This document shows, piece after piece, positions 11,401 to 20,626 of a stretch of 64,000 bases of DNA. How positions within the stretch are numbered: the first letter of the stretch is position 1; the number at the start of each line of letters is the position of its first letter. Origin of the DNA: Nemertoderma westbladi (lineage: Eukaryota > Xenacoelomorpha > Nemertodermatida > Nemertodermatidae); the NCBI GenBank assembly GCA_032718475.1, contig JAUCBJ010006452.1, forward strand, positions 1 to 64,000, given 5' to 3'. The position numbers and the translations under genes were made by a program. The notes under the pieces were generated by a model. That model worked only from the letters and a program-made list of their open reading frames with translations, searched no databases and was not told the origin of the DNA.

Positions 11401-11898
11401 AGCGGGACGACAAGGTGGAAAGGGAGAAGATTTGAGACGACCAGACCAGGGGCGGGGAAGCCCGTGGGTGGGCGTGTGATAGACAAAGGAGCTGGGAAAG
11501 TAGCTCTAGGCGTGCCGCATACGCACGCGGGACTGACAGATTGTGAGGGGGCATTACATGGGCAAAGAGCGTGTACACCGAAGGACGAACGGGGGTCGTC
11601 GAAGCCTTTAATGCCAGCACACATCTTAAGGGGGAGGCCAGTAGAGATGGCATCTAAGATTAAGGAGAAGAACAGGGGCGGCATTATACCGCCGAACGAC
11701 ACGTTGAAGGGTGGCACTCTGCCGCCAAAACACGACCACGAATTAAGAAACATAAATAAAAGACAACACTTACCTATTAGGCATGAGAAAAAGACACCTA
11801 TCGAATTGACAAGGAGAGTGGAGCGAAGAATTAGAGGACCTATAGGGGGGAAGTGGGAGAGTTGCCTGCTGGAGGAATCACCCCTTGGGTCGCAATAA
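8476..11898 (+). CDS. E1 ORF3: BEL/Pao Gag-protease with truncated pol
   Basis: 1140 codons as listed from GTG 8476; the frame is open back to 8353 and probably continues ORF2. Residues ~1-310 are Arg/Glu-rich. About 315-430 resemble the Pao Gag domain (DUF1759): PVEPFKFDGSRPEEYLQFR. A zinc-knuckle region lies at ~621-672 (CQLHANGKHLTMNC, CSRCVMGGHRARQC). The aspartic protease is at ~715-740 (MLVDSGAAFTLIEDWVA) and the Pao-typical GMDCPTAHERIQTVFGE at ~829. After PFGWTLTGPI (~860) the sequence diverges from E3, which continues into RT. The last 250 residues hold only PLMPAHILRGRPVEM, resembling the integrase-end motif LTPAHFLLKKPVAM of E2. RT, RNase H and integrase catalytic cores are missing while the frame stays open. 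Product: virus-like-particle protein plus protease, cytoplasmic. Confidence 0.85.
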   Translation: MRSSREMQVDVARGRTERRAQSEERRRTVEFNREVDERSHEREYCTEGRRGEVDRRSIAANDRRVRTDSEPSVIEMEEESRWGLTTGDCRRPGETRPDEAHYAPRERYVTYRREEESSRGGRRETFRRDVPTDREYGIRGEDYSRRINFDPERYIQTVGHTVGLTAHTVGHADRSTVGGRIARTTELDPEVAEYIPVGRPEADRPIPVPVQQYDYSTRGYNIYPGEGGIIADKCMGPNILTSTPVPNIPVGGGQGDIPPSQYQQYTPVGARTNPSDENKSCDTEIWRGPLPPMIYPSQRRAENRTGGPHQTREAMQHPSNPLEAQAVGMATLIDALKTRIELPPVEPFKFDGSRPEEYLQFRRMYSNEILTKNLTQAECLKYLQVYTGGPAYDIVRQYQGIEGGFTTAWRALDREYGHPAKIIRQTLRGITTGGLQDNPVSIKTFANKVEKALIVLKTLDAPYELNASNNITTIAQALPIWLRNKWRRVAFSTRDRKGAEPGLEEMSSFLSYEAELITDPVYSEDSLGKGPKTDYHRPKPEHNTSNSLPKLRQSLPYAATQGTASPQVAESKAGQGKNNNTNKHNPNTSSRPNTNNKNSRDFSTNAVAIRDALYKDGYDSKAKCQLHANGKHLTMNCSYWQALPREDQVVYADKHEICSRCVMGGHRARQCKETPVKYRRNKGQTMATSTAGAKKRGTVLLGVVPVRVIGEGNRSVTTLMLVDSGAAFTLIEDWVAEEIGLRTRPSRMAVTTISSKDEVLEMRTGRCAIAAVAPGCNYGATIDPIQVIESININARRPTNIEVEQYKFLDNIDFSIPEVDVRKVSIIVGMDCPTAHERIQTVFGEDRECDPVAILTPFGWTLTGPIKSNIPFHASESSGCMVPGSVNETEERPEMGNSGRELEVEATPREWAEENGMDAEDLERMGWNKGPSKYRCGDGEERTAICLGDRPEERPVECPEETPVRLGGMPTRGRPSGTTRWKGRRFETTRPGAGKPVGGRVIDKGAGKVALGVPHTHAGLTDCEGALHGQRACTPKDERGSSKPLMPAHILRGRPVEMASKIKEKNRGGIIPPNDTLKGGTLPPKHDHELRNINKRQHLPIRHEKKTPIELTRRVERRIRGPIGGKWESCLLEESPLGSQ

Positions 11899-13173
11899 GT
11901 TGGACCGAGAGGAAAGAGACAGATACGTAGAAGTGCGGGTAGAGGTGTTACCTGTCTTTTAGAGGGAGCGCCTTGATTCTAGAAGTGGAGGGAGTAAGTT
12001 TGTGTGTATATTATTAGTCGTCCATTTTGGACTGAGGGGGGTGGGATTGAGGGCTAGACGCCCTTCCCACACAAAATAATAAAATATAATAAAAAGAGTC
12101 AGTTAGTTAATTAGTTAAAGGTCTGTCCGCTAGTTAGCTAGAGTAGTTAGAGGGTACGTAGTACCGCTAGTTTATAGGAGTTAGTTAATTAGTTAAAGGT
12201 CTGTCCGCTAGTTAGCTGAAGTAGTTAGTTGGTTAAGGGTACGTAGTACCGCTGGCTAGCTAGAGAGTAAGAGTTAGGGTAGTTAGTTAATTAGTTAAAG
12301 GTCTGTCCGCTAGTTAGCTGAAGTAGTTAGTTGGTTAAGGGTACGTAGTACCGCTGGCTAGCTAGAGAGTAAGAGTTAGGGTAGTTGGTTAATTAGTTAA
12401 GGGTACGTCCGCTAGTTAGCCGGAGTAGTTAGTTAGTTGAGGGTACGTAGTACCGCTAACTTGCTAGAGAGTAGGGTAGTTAGTTAATTAGTTAAGGGTC
12501 CGCCCGCTAGTTAGCTGGAATAGTTAGTTGGTTAAGGGTACGTAGTACCGCTGATTAACTAGAAAGTAAGAGTTAGGATAGTTAGTTAATTAGTTAAAAG
12601 GGTCCGCCCGCTAGTTAGCTGGAGTAGTTAGTTGGTTAAGGGTACGTAGTACCGCTGACTAACTAGAGAGTAAGAATTAGTTAGTTAATTAGTTAGGGTC
12701 CGCCCGCTAGTTAGCTTAAGAGTTAGAAGTAGGGATATAGATATAGATACTAGTTAGTAGTTAGAGGGGGGCATATGAGTACAGTCGGATAGATCGTGTA
12801 GGCCACGCGACACATACTACTGTACTGCATAGACCCACAGAGTAGGCCAGAATGTGGATTAGAAAGTAGGATAATTCACAGGCAATAGTAAGTAATAGCA
12901 CGGCAGGGCAAGAAATAAATAGTATAGGGCTGAAAGTTACGAATTATGGTAACAGTAGAGAAATTATTCTGGAACATAATAAAAGTAACGGACAGAAATC
13001 GTAATTAGGGTACATTTGTTAGCTAGGGAATTAGATAAGAAACAATATAAGAAAAAGGCGCAAATTAAGTAGAATATAGGCCATTATCGAACCGAAACAT
13101 CGTAATACATCACTCATCTGTACTGCGCCTTGGTAAGGCACCACCTTGCAGGTGAGCGAGTGTAGAGTTCGGG
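11899..13173 (+). other. E1 non-coding spacer between gag-protease and the 3' gene
   Basis: No open frame is supportable. It contains the seven-copy tandem array at 12105-12740 and otherwise unique AT-rich sequence. It is positionally equivalent to the spacer at 24720-26351 in E2. Confidence 0.6.
12105..12740 (+). repeat. Tandem array, seven copies, 78-104 bp
   Basis: GTCTGTCCGCTAGTTAGCT or close variants begin at about 12121, 12199, 12301, 12403, 12498, 12602 and 12698. Most units also contain GGTACGTAGTACC, an inverted repeat with a 3-base loop, and runs of TTAGTTAATTAGTTA. It lies in the untranslated part of E1 upstream of the 3' gene. Confidence 0.88.
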
Positions 13174-14667
13174 ATGGCGAGCAAGTTGATCAGGAAGAGA
13201 AAGGCAGAGTCAGGAGGAAAGGAGACATTGGTGGACTTCACCAAGAGACATCCGGAAGAGAAGACGAGAGGGTACTACGAACGGTTGGAGAGGGGTCACG
13301 CAGCACGAGCGCTACAAGACCATTTCAGGGAAGTGCAGGAACAGCGGCTGGTCGGGACCTACGGGACACCGTCGCTGGACAACGCGATATCCCAACACTT
13401 CCACTATGTAGTAAAGGGAGACGAAGAGAAGTTCGGGATTCCGAGGTACGCCAGGGATTCGCCGAAGAAGGATTGGAAGAGGTTCGTAGAATCCGTCAGT
13501 AGAGGAGGATATATGATCCTGGATGACGAGGGAACCGTGGAAGACGGGAAGGGACATAGTGGGTCAACCGGGATACCGGGATTGGAACCACTGCGAGAGG
13601 AGGAAGAAGACGACGACGAGTTCGGGGAGATGCCACCCATTGCGAGGATAGGCCGCTCGGATACGGACTGGGTTGGCGGAAGAGTGGTGACGGCCAGTGC
13701 GGCGCGAGCCTTCTGGGACACGCCCGGCAAGCGGGCCTGGGTGCACGAAGAACCGGCGATGGATTTCGCGGGGGACACCATCAGGCTGGGCGAACAACCG
13801 GGAACGGCACCACGGGTAGTATTCGGGGAGACGATGCCCGATAGGGGCGGAGAAATCGACGTAGAAAGAGACAGCAATGTGGAAAAGTTCGCCTACCAGC
13901 GACTCCATAGACCGCGGAGGTCGCTCGGGACGAGAGACGACGTGGGGCGGGAGACATTGGTACTAGGCTGCGACTACTGTGGGAGACAGACCCACCAGGA
14001 AAGGAGCTGTTTGTATCGGTTCCAGAGGGGAACCTTTTGTCTCTACTGCCGAGAAACAAGCCACAGGATGGGAGCGTGTCCACGGTTACACAACCGATGT
14101 CCAAAGTGCCACTTCCGGGGACACTACGGACGCCAGTGCGACTGGATGGACGACGAGGAGAAGTTCGCAAGGTTCGAGGAGTGGGCCGACGTAGGGGCTA
14201 TGACGCGCCAGCGCATGAAGGCCCAGGAGTTCAAGTGGGGTTTCTTTCTCATAAACCAGGAGACCCACATGGAGATCATAAAGAGAAGGTTACCGTTTAC
14301 CTATCAAGAGGTAGCGACGGCGGCGTCGTACGCCGGAGTTATGAACACGCAACGGTACCTGGACAGATGGACACCGGAGAACCGAAAAGAGTTTAGGGAT
14401 TTCTTGACGGAACACGTACCGCAAGCAATGAAAACGATCCTATGGGACGCCACCAGAGGGAGGCAACCGGGCCACTCTGAGGGACCACCTGCGAAGCGGT
14501 ATCGGGCACTAATAACACCAGCGCCCAAGGAGCCAACAACCGGAATCAGCAGGGAGGTGGCGGCAAAGGTCCGAAAACACAAAGCGGATCCCAGAGGAGC
14601 GGTGATAAGCAAGAAACGACCCAGGGAGGAGGACGCCAGGGGGAACCACCCCCGAGGGAACAGATAG
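13174..14667 (+). CDS. E1 3' gene: triple zinc-knuckle protein of unknown function
   Basis: 497 codons from ATG 13174. The amino end is basic (KLIRKRKAES). An acidic patch (REEEEDDDEFGE) lies near residue 150. Residues 266-322 hold three CCHC knuckles, each C-x2-C-x4-H-x4-C (CDYC..., CLYC..., CPKC...). The carboxy end is basic (KKRPREED) and looks like a nuclear-localisation signal. No signal peptide or membrane helix is seen, so it is not an envelope protein. It lies between the tandem spacer and the 3' LTR, a position used by env or accessory genes. The last two knuckles and their CP-x5-C linker match frame C of E2 (20627-22516) in residues and spacing. Family knowledge says CCHC knuckles bind single-stranded nucleic acid; a role in RNA packaging, nuclear import or target choice is inference. 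Confidence 0.85.
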   Translation: MASKLIRKRKAESGGKETLVDFTKRHPEEKTRGYYERLERGHAARALQDHFREVQEQRLVGTYGTPSLDNAISQHFHYVVKGDEEKFGIPRYARDSPKKDWKRFVESVSRGGYMILDDEGTVEDGKGHSGSTGIPGLEPLREEEEDDDEFGEMPPIARIGRSDTDWVGGRVVTASAARAFWDTPGKRAWVHEEPAMDFAGDTIRLGEQPGTAPRVVFGETMPDRGGEIDVERDSNVEKFAYQRLHRPRRSLGTRDDVGRETLVLGCDYCGRQTHQERSCLYRFQRGTFCLYCRETSHRMGACPRLHNRCPKCHFRGHYGRQCDWMDDEEKFARFEEWADVGAMTRQRMKAQEFKWGFFLINQETHMEIIKRRLPFTYQEVATAASYAGVMNTQRYLDRWTPENRKEFRDFLTEHVPQAMKTILWDATRGRQPGHSEGPPAKRYRALITPAPKEPTTGISREVAAKVRKHKADPRGAVISKKRPREEDARGNHPRGNR

Positions 14668-15317
14668 GTTCCAAGGAGGCGAGGGAGTAGAACTGAAACT
14701 AGCACGTGGTATGCCTGGAGGGCACCGCACGGAACGTACGAACTATTAAGTAATTTAATTAATGCAAATATTCATATAAGTGCAATCTGTACGTACGTAC
14801 GTAGTAATCAGTAATAAAATACATACGTTCGGAGTAAGTACTATAGTCATACAACCTTTCTCAACTAGCTACTGGGAATGGGGGGCTAACATGACTATGG
14901 GACTATGGACGAGACATGAGACGACTTCACACCACTTGAGTGCGACGGCACGGGGGGGGGGGAGGTGACATTCGTCAGAGTGGATGAGGTAGTCAGTGAG
15001 GGGTCGAGGAGAGAGTCAGATAGAGCGGAGTGCGGAAGGAGTGCGGGCGCAATCCTATAGTGGGAAAGTGGTAAGAGAGTGAGTAAGGGACAGAGAAGTC
15101 CAAGAGTAGAGTGAGAGTTAAGGGCGAAAGTGTTGGGGAAACAAAAATCGTGTGAGAGGTGAGCGCGATCGGCCCGACGCGGACGCCAGGCATAAAGGGT
15201 AGCGTTATCATACCCAGAGGGAGCGGCCTGGAAAGTCGACTCCAAAAGAAAAGATTTCCACCCCACACCCGATGCTAGATCGGGATCCAGCGGGATTGTA
15301 ACGCACTTTAAGGTTTG
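14668..15317 (+). other. E1 3' untranslated region
   Basis: No supportable gene between the 3' gene and the hairpin/PPT. It includes (GTAC)n-like TACGTACGTACGTAG near 14790 and a G9-10 run near 14953. Confidence 0.5.
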
Positions 15318-15344
15318 ATGCTATCTTCACCGGGAAGATAGCAT
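15318..15344 (+). promoter_or_regulatory. Hairpin next to the polypurine tract of E1
   Basis: ATGCTATCTTC and GAAGATAGCAT form a perfect 11-bp stem around the 5-base loop ACCGG, ending where the polypurine tract starts. The position suggests an RNA element acting in plus-strand priming or 3' processing; this is inference. Confidence 0.7.
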
Positions 15345-15353
15345 GGGGGGGAG
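15345..15353 (+). promoter_or_regulatory. Polypurine tract of E1
   Basis: GGGGGGGAG-type purine run directly abutting the 3' LTR start TGTTAGCG, as expected for plus-strand DNA priming in LTR retrotransposons. Confidence 0.8.
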
Positions 15354-15889
15354 TGTTAGCGAATCAATCCCGCCAATACTCCACAAAGTTGAGCCAATAA
15401 GCAATATTGGGGGACACGAGATTGGGTACCAACCAACTCGTGCCTCCCCAACAGAATGGGAGAGAGAAGCACACAATAAGGGTCAGGGGTTAGTATCCTG
15501 ACAGAAGAGGGAATAGCTGGGGTGAACGGGAACACCCCAAAGGGCGCCAACAAGGGTAGCAACCAATCAGAGGGGGGCTGGCACCGATTGAGTATCGATA
15601 AGGCCACCATGCAATATAACCAGTAAGCAGTAATCACATTACCTCAGTTATCTCAGTGTTACTGGTGGTACAGTAAGTTACAATTAGGGAAGTACCGGGA
15701 TTTTAGTTACCGTCGTCCCGACAGCCATTAATGTTAGTGTATAACATCAATCTATATCTATATCTATATCACATCTCAACGTCAGAATATAACGAACAAC
15801 AATAACTCCAACTTTATACTCTTTCATACGGCGGGGACGCGTGAACTAAACCGGATAAATCGGGTTCATCTCCGGATGATCCCGTCACA
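15354..15889 (+). repeat. 3' LTR of E1
   Basis: 536 bp, colinear with 5277-5812 at a constant offset of 10077; one difference seen at 15527. It is followed by the TTGGT target duplication. Confidence 0.95.
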
Positions 15890-15894
15890 TTGGT

Positions 15895-17445
15895 CAATCT
15901 AGTCCCATAGAAAAATAATAGTTAGATTGATGAAATTGAACCTACTTTCAACTTCTTCAATCCAGACTTTCTGTCTAGATTGATCAGATTTAACAGATTG
16001 AAAATGTAGAGCCGAAGTATCCCTCTGTGCAGAGATGCCATGGGTTAGTAGGGCAGGCTTATCCATACCTAAAGGAATAAAGAGCAGGGCGGCTAGGCGG
16101 GTAGACTAAGCTCAAAGAGCAGGGCGGCTACTTCAAACATCTATAGGCCAGGCTACTATTGAAATCCCGCAGAGCTTGAGAGTGATTGACAGGCACAGTA
16201 ACAATACAGATGGTGTATGGTGACTTTCTGAATTGCAGTTTCAGTACACCTGCCGTCTGCAGAAGTTATTGCCAAATTTCTCCTCTCCACTCCAACTCCA
16301 TAAGTCAACATGGCATGGCCTTGTGTAACAAAGCCACTAATGAAATGGGCCGCACTTTTGCCGCCTAGTTGAATTAATAACATGTTGCCCTGTCAAGCCA
16401 GGAGTGCCTTAATAAATTTAATCAGCTACAGTCATACTGATAAATATTTTCCACTTTATATAAATAAACAAATTTAAAAGCAGAATCAATATTCTTAATT
16501 TTCTGAAGCTAAAGAAACCAAATGTCCTTACATTCGTTTCTCAGTTAGTTTAACAGTTATGTCCTTGACGTTCAAACCTTTATTACTTTGTTTAACCACT
16601 ATATTCCACCATATTCGTTATATAGACTTGAGGCACCTGCTCCAATGAACCTCCGGCCGCACGGCCGATCGCCCGCTGGCCGTAGCGATCAGGGCTAATT
16701 GGATTGCAGGGAGTAGGAAATGCCCCCCCCCCCCCCCCCCACGTTTGGCCGCCACGCTCAGTAGGCCCCTTGCTTAGACAATAGTCTATGCAGCAAGAGG
16801 AAATTGATAAGTACAGTAGGAAAGACTTGTCTTTTCTGTGGGCCGCACACCCGCATGTATAGATAGAGAGATGTGCAGATGTGAGTGTAGGAAGTAAAGT
16901 TAGGCATGGGCGGGGGTGGTTACATTAGGTAGGTTTAATATGATTTTCACTCAGCGCAGTTCGCACTAATCCCTATCGATTATGTTGCCATTTTTTGTTA
17001 CTTATTGTTTCCCGCCCTCCCTTGCAATCAATATTAAAACAGACCCCTGCGCCCCTGCGAATGTTTGATAGATTAATTGTTACATATAAATAATATTCAA
17101 ACAAAAAATAAATGTTCTTGTTTATTATATTTATGGAATGATCTCTTTATTAGCTAGTCCAAATGTAATCAGTGAGTAAAACATTTAATTTGTAAAAGTT
17201 ATAAATAATTATGCTTACAGTACTACATGTACTTTATTTGCTTGCAAGTGCCCCATAATTATCTGATCCCTGCAATAATCTCTTTTAAACCAATGCAACG
17301 GCTCTATTTTGGGGAGCCAACCATGTCCGCCTGTCAATCACTCAGTTGGCTAGAAACCTGCGGCGTCCTGAAAGATATTTCCAGATTGATGAAATTGAGC
17401 AGATTGAACAGATTGAAAAATGGACTTTAATTGAGAACATAACTG
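15895..17445. other. Body and right end of the TA-flanked DNA element
   Basis: Non-coding as far as I can see. It starts with TTCAATC/GATTGA repeats shared with 49820-49960. It has a C18 run at 16723-16740 and ends in the right TIR. Short frames at 16156-16383 and 17227-17430 have no transposase motifs. Confidence 0.65.
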
Positions 17446-18568
17446 TACGTGACCGAGAGACTGAATCAAAGGCCTTGAAGAAGTCAACAAAGATAACAGC
17501 CAGATGCCTGTCTTTCTTTTTTGATAATTCTTCAATTATCCTTCTAAGTGCCAAAATGGGCTCCATGGTCCCACGACCTTTACGGAACCCATTCTGATTT
17601 CCACGGAGCAGTCTCTCAATGGGATCCCTGATGCGATTTAATAGAATCCTATTGTATAGCTTTGCAGCAATCGAGATCAATGAGATTCCCCGAAAAGAAC
17701 CATAGAGTGTTAGGTTGCCCTTCTTGGGAACTGGCACCAACTTATTTGTTTTCATTTCTTGTGGGACTCTTGTTGTTCGGTACATGTCTACTATGATGGG
17801 ATAGATGAGCTTTAAACACTCAGGTATTTTAAAGACCTCAGGGGGAAAACTATCTACTACACTGGCACGATTGGTCTAAATGCTCTTTGCAGCAGCCTTC
17901 ACTTCTGCAAAGGAGATATCACCAATGGGAATATCTGGGAGTACAGACTCAGACACTTTTACTTCTATAAAGTTATCAGGCAATACCCTGTCATTATTGA
18001 GGAGCTTTTCAAAGTGGGCCTTCCAACCATTGAGGCGATCGGCTGGTGATTCAGCCTTAACCTTCCTTCGTGGTTGGTTGGCTTTTTCGACCAGCAAGCA
18101 AGTTGATAGATCTCCATGCCTGGGATGATTGCCTGCTGTCGTCAGCATCATTGATGGCATCAACCTGTTGGTTTATTAGCTCCTGTAAATTAACAGAATA
18201 CTGCCTGTTCAGGGACCTAGATGCAGCCTTAACTGCATTCTTGGCCGCTGTAGTCTGTTTGAGTCGGGACTCTTTCTGCGCCTTGTAGAGGTCATTTCGG
18301 CACTTCTGAATTTTGTTGACAGTCCAGGGGGCCCGTTTCCTGTTTCGAGGGTATACAGGAACTGTTTCTGCCGATGTGATCTGTGATCTGCGAACTGTGA
18401 TCTGCCGCCTCAGAGGCAAGAACCTTATACCTGTTGCTCATGCTCAGTTGTAGTGTGAAGCTGGATCTCACACTTGGCTGTTGCAACAGAGGGGACCAGT
18501 CATGCTGCGGCAAGGCAGATTTCGTTGTTCTGCTAGCAAGCAGACTAAGTCTTACCCTGGCCACAATA
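17446..18568 (-). pseudogene. LINE connector and RT amino half (segment 2 of 3)
   Basis: Minus-strand frames in changing phase give LACKGRIVARVRLSLLASR (after the endonuclease), a charged connector, then the RT amino blocks: KLVPVPKKGNLTLYGSFRGI, QNGFRKGRGTMEPILALRR and AVIFVDFFKAFDSVSRSR (first catalytic Asp, box A). The frame is cut at 17445 by the TA-flanked element just before the part that resumes at 5236, and at 18568 by the AATA-flanked element just after the endonuclease segment. Several frameshifts make it non-functional. Confidence 0.85.
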
Positions 18569-19341
18569 CGGCCCTTACATGCCAAAACCGTCTAATTCAA
18601 ATTTTTTGAAAAATGACATATGCATATATTTGGAATCAGAAAAACGAGGCGCATCTTTGTAGTCAAGTCTTAAGACGTAATTATGAAGTCCTAAGGAGTT
18701 ATATTTTTGCCAAAACCGGCTATCTCAACATCTGTCAATAATAGTAAATCCCAAAACCATCTATCTTTACTTAGATTGATTTGGAATTAAACATTAAGTT
18801 TGGTTTTATTGTTTCCTTTATGCCGAAACCGTCTATCTGTGAATTCTAGTCTATCTGTGTATTCTGTCTACTTGTATTCCGTTGGATTCAATATCTAATA
18901 ATTTTTCATTTTTAATTTACCAAAACAGTCGAGTCTATCTCTATGATCTACAATACAATAATGACACTAAACTTGCCTTATAGCCTACAATTATGTTTTT
19001 ACTAGTATCTAGTTTTACTAGTTTCCTAAAATGTAATGGGCTATCCAACATCGCAAACGCCATTTATATAGCTACAGTATGATTGTTTTCGTGCCATGGT
19101 AACGCTCTGACACCCATCTCCAGTATTTTTCGTGCTAAAATTTTCAAAAGTTTTTATGACTAACTAAAATAAATTTTATGACCTTTATTAAAAATTTTGA
19201 TTTTTTTTGGAGTGCTGATCACGAATGTGACACTGAAATATATCGCACATTGTTGATTATGGCATTTTTAGAAATGTGTCAATGTGCGGCACGAAAAATA
19301 TAAATGTAGAAAAATTTGTTAATCAAAAATCATTACTAAAT
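18569..19341. repeat. Left arm of the AATA-flanked element with subterminal repeats
   Basis: Copies or near-copies of GCCAAAACCGTCTATCT occur near 18581, 18714, 18754, 18824 and 18927, all in one orientation. In the right arm (37906-38722) similar words occur mostly inverted (AGATAGACGGTTTTGGCA), near 38390, 38475 and 38695. The GCTGATCACGA ... TTTTTCGTGC words of both arms recur at 52860-53745. No gene. Confidence 0.7.
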
Positions 19342-20548
19342 TGTTCGCGCTTTCAGACCTTTGGCAGTTTAACCCGCCAAATTATGATGTCTTCTAGATA
19401 TTAAATCGCTTTTTAGCCTATGACAAGTATTTGATTCACTACACTAGTCGAAACCAATCTGTGCGCGATCATTCACCCGCTGGATATACCCGGGGGATTG
19501 GGTTCGACGGTTTAATCTTATTGCTATGTAAGCCTAACGTATTATTCGACTGACAGTATTATATAATCTCTGACAATATTATTCACCTTCGGGGAATATT
19601 AACAGTTCCTTTAGGACGTGGCGCTCTATCCATATAAACAGAGTTATGACTTAAACTACTCACAACGATATGGCTTAATTATAATTCACATATATGGCGC
19701 ATTCTTTAGGAAATGCTTCTTTAACAGACTCACTCATACACAATGCTGCACAATACTGCACATTAATCCGCCGATCTTCACTGATTTTAGTCACATATAA
19801 AAGGAACACCGACTGACTCATGTAGGGTCTATCAAATAACATTAGATTCACTTCAAACCACTTTAACATAAGTCACAATCGATATATGTAACCCTTCTCT
19901 CTTACCTTCGGTATATCAAGAATATTGGGTTTCGGGGTTGTTTCTCGTTATTCCAAATATAATAATTCATCCACAAATATAATGAATAACCGACAGCAAA
20001 GCAGTAATGTTAAGTTAAGTTGCACAGTATGGGCCAATTAACCAGTTTGTTTTGAGTTAAGACAATCAGCAATTAGTTTGCGAGTGATTCGTTAGTTAAA
20101 GGATATATGTCCTTATAATTAAACCTACTAGTGTGAAGCTAAAAAGCATAAAAGCACAAAACACTACAAAGCCGTTCTTTCGTGGCTTTGAAAAACTCGT
20201 GACTACTACTCTATACGAGGATACCAACTACCCTTATTCCACGAAGCTCCCGTTCAACACAGAGAAAGAGCAGTGAGATAGGAAAATTTCAGTTCAGTAG
20301 CTCTGTGATAGGTCAAAATCAAAGCTAACTCAAATTCTATTGGGAGATACAAAAACAGGGCTATGACGCAACCTCCCTAGGCTGGTTGTCCGATTAAACA
20401 GAGCCCAGTTACCTGCTTACAGCAAATCAGCCAATAAGCTGGTAGCTTGCACTATTTTAGTTATAGATCCCCTTTAGAGTATTCTAGCGACCGGGGGGGA
20501 ACTGGCCAGCAAAGCAAACGAACCAGTTATCCCACAAAAGCTTTTACA
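19342..20548 (-). repeat. 3' LTR of E2
   Basis: Plus-strand start TGTTCGCGC, end CTTTTACA. Differences from the other LTR seen near 19505, 19762, 19769, 20035 and 20409. Directly inside it, on the minus strand, TGGGAGCGG is the likely polypurine primer. Confidence 0.93.
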
Positions 20549-20626
20549 CCGCTCCCAGAAAATGGGATTTAAGTCTATAAAATATACAAAATTACAGTTT
20601 CTAAAATATAAAAATACTCTAAACAG

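Larger units (their letters stand above)
5277..15889 (+). mobile_element. E1: BEL/Pao LTR retrotransposon with gag-protease and a 3' gene but no RT
   Basis: It is bounded by two 536-bp LTRs (TG...CA) and a 5-bp target duplication TTGGT (5272-5276 and 15890-15894). I see one difference between the LTRs (T at 5450, C at 15527), so insertion is recent. The order is 5' LTR, gag region split over three frames, protease, a tail with integrase-end remnants, tandem-repeat spacer, 3' zinc-knuckle gene, hairpin, polypurine tract, 3' LTR. RT, RNase H and the integrase core are absent. It sits inside the TA-flanked DNA element. Confidence 0.93.
5237..17445. mobile_element. TA-flanked, CAGT-ended DNA transposon (non-autonomous), split by an LTR element
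   Basis: The left end at 5237 reads CAGTGTTGTTCACAGTTAAA. The right end, read on the minus strand from 17445, reads CAGTTATGTTCTCAATTAAA, so these are imperfect ~35-bp terminal inverted repeats. TA dinucleotides flank both ends (5235-5236 and 17446-17447), and removing the element restores the phase of the host LINE reverse transcriptase. TA target duplication plus CAGT ends is typical of Tc1/mariner-like elements. Without the nested LTR retrotransposon the element is about 1.59 kb and I find no transposase. Both ends carry subterminal GATTGA/TTCAATC repeats. A second copy of the left end starts at 49788. Confidence 0.8.

Noticed and set aside
12105-12740. CRISPR-like spaced repeats
   Set aside because: Units are full tandem repeats without unique spacers, in an animal genome.
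19618-19869. 60-64 codon frames in both strands, repeated at 36970-37221
   Set aside because: They recur only because they lie in the two LTRs of E2 and have no domain.
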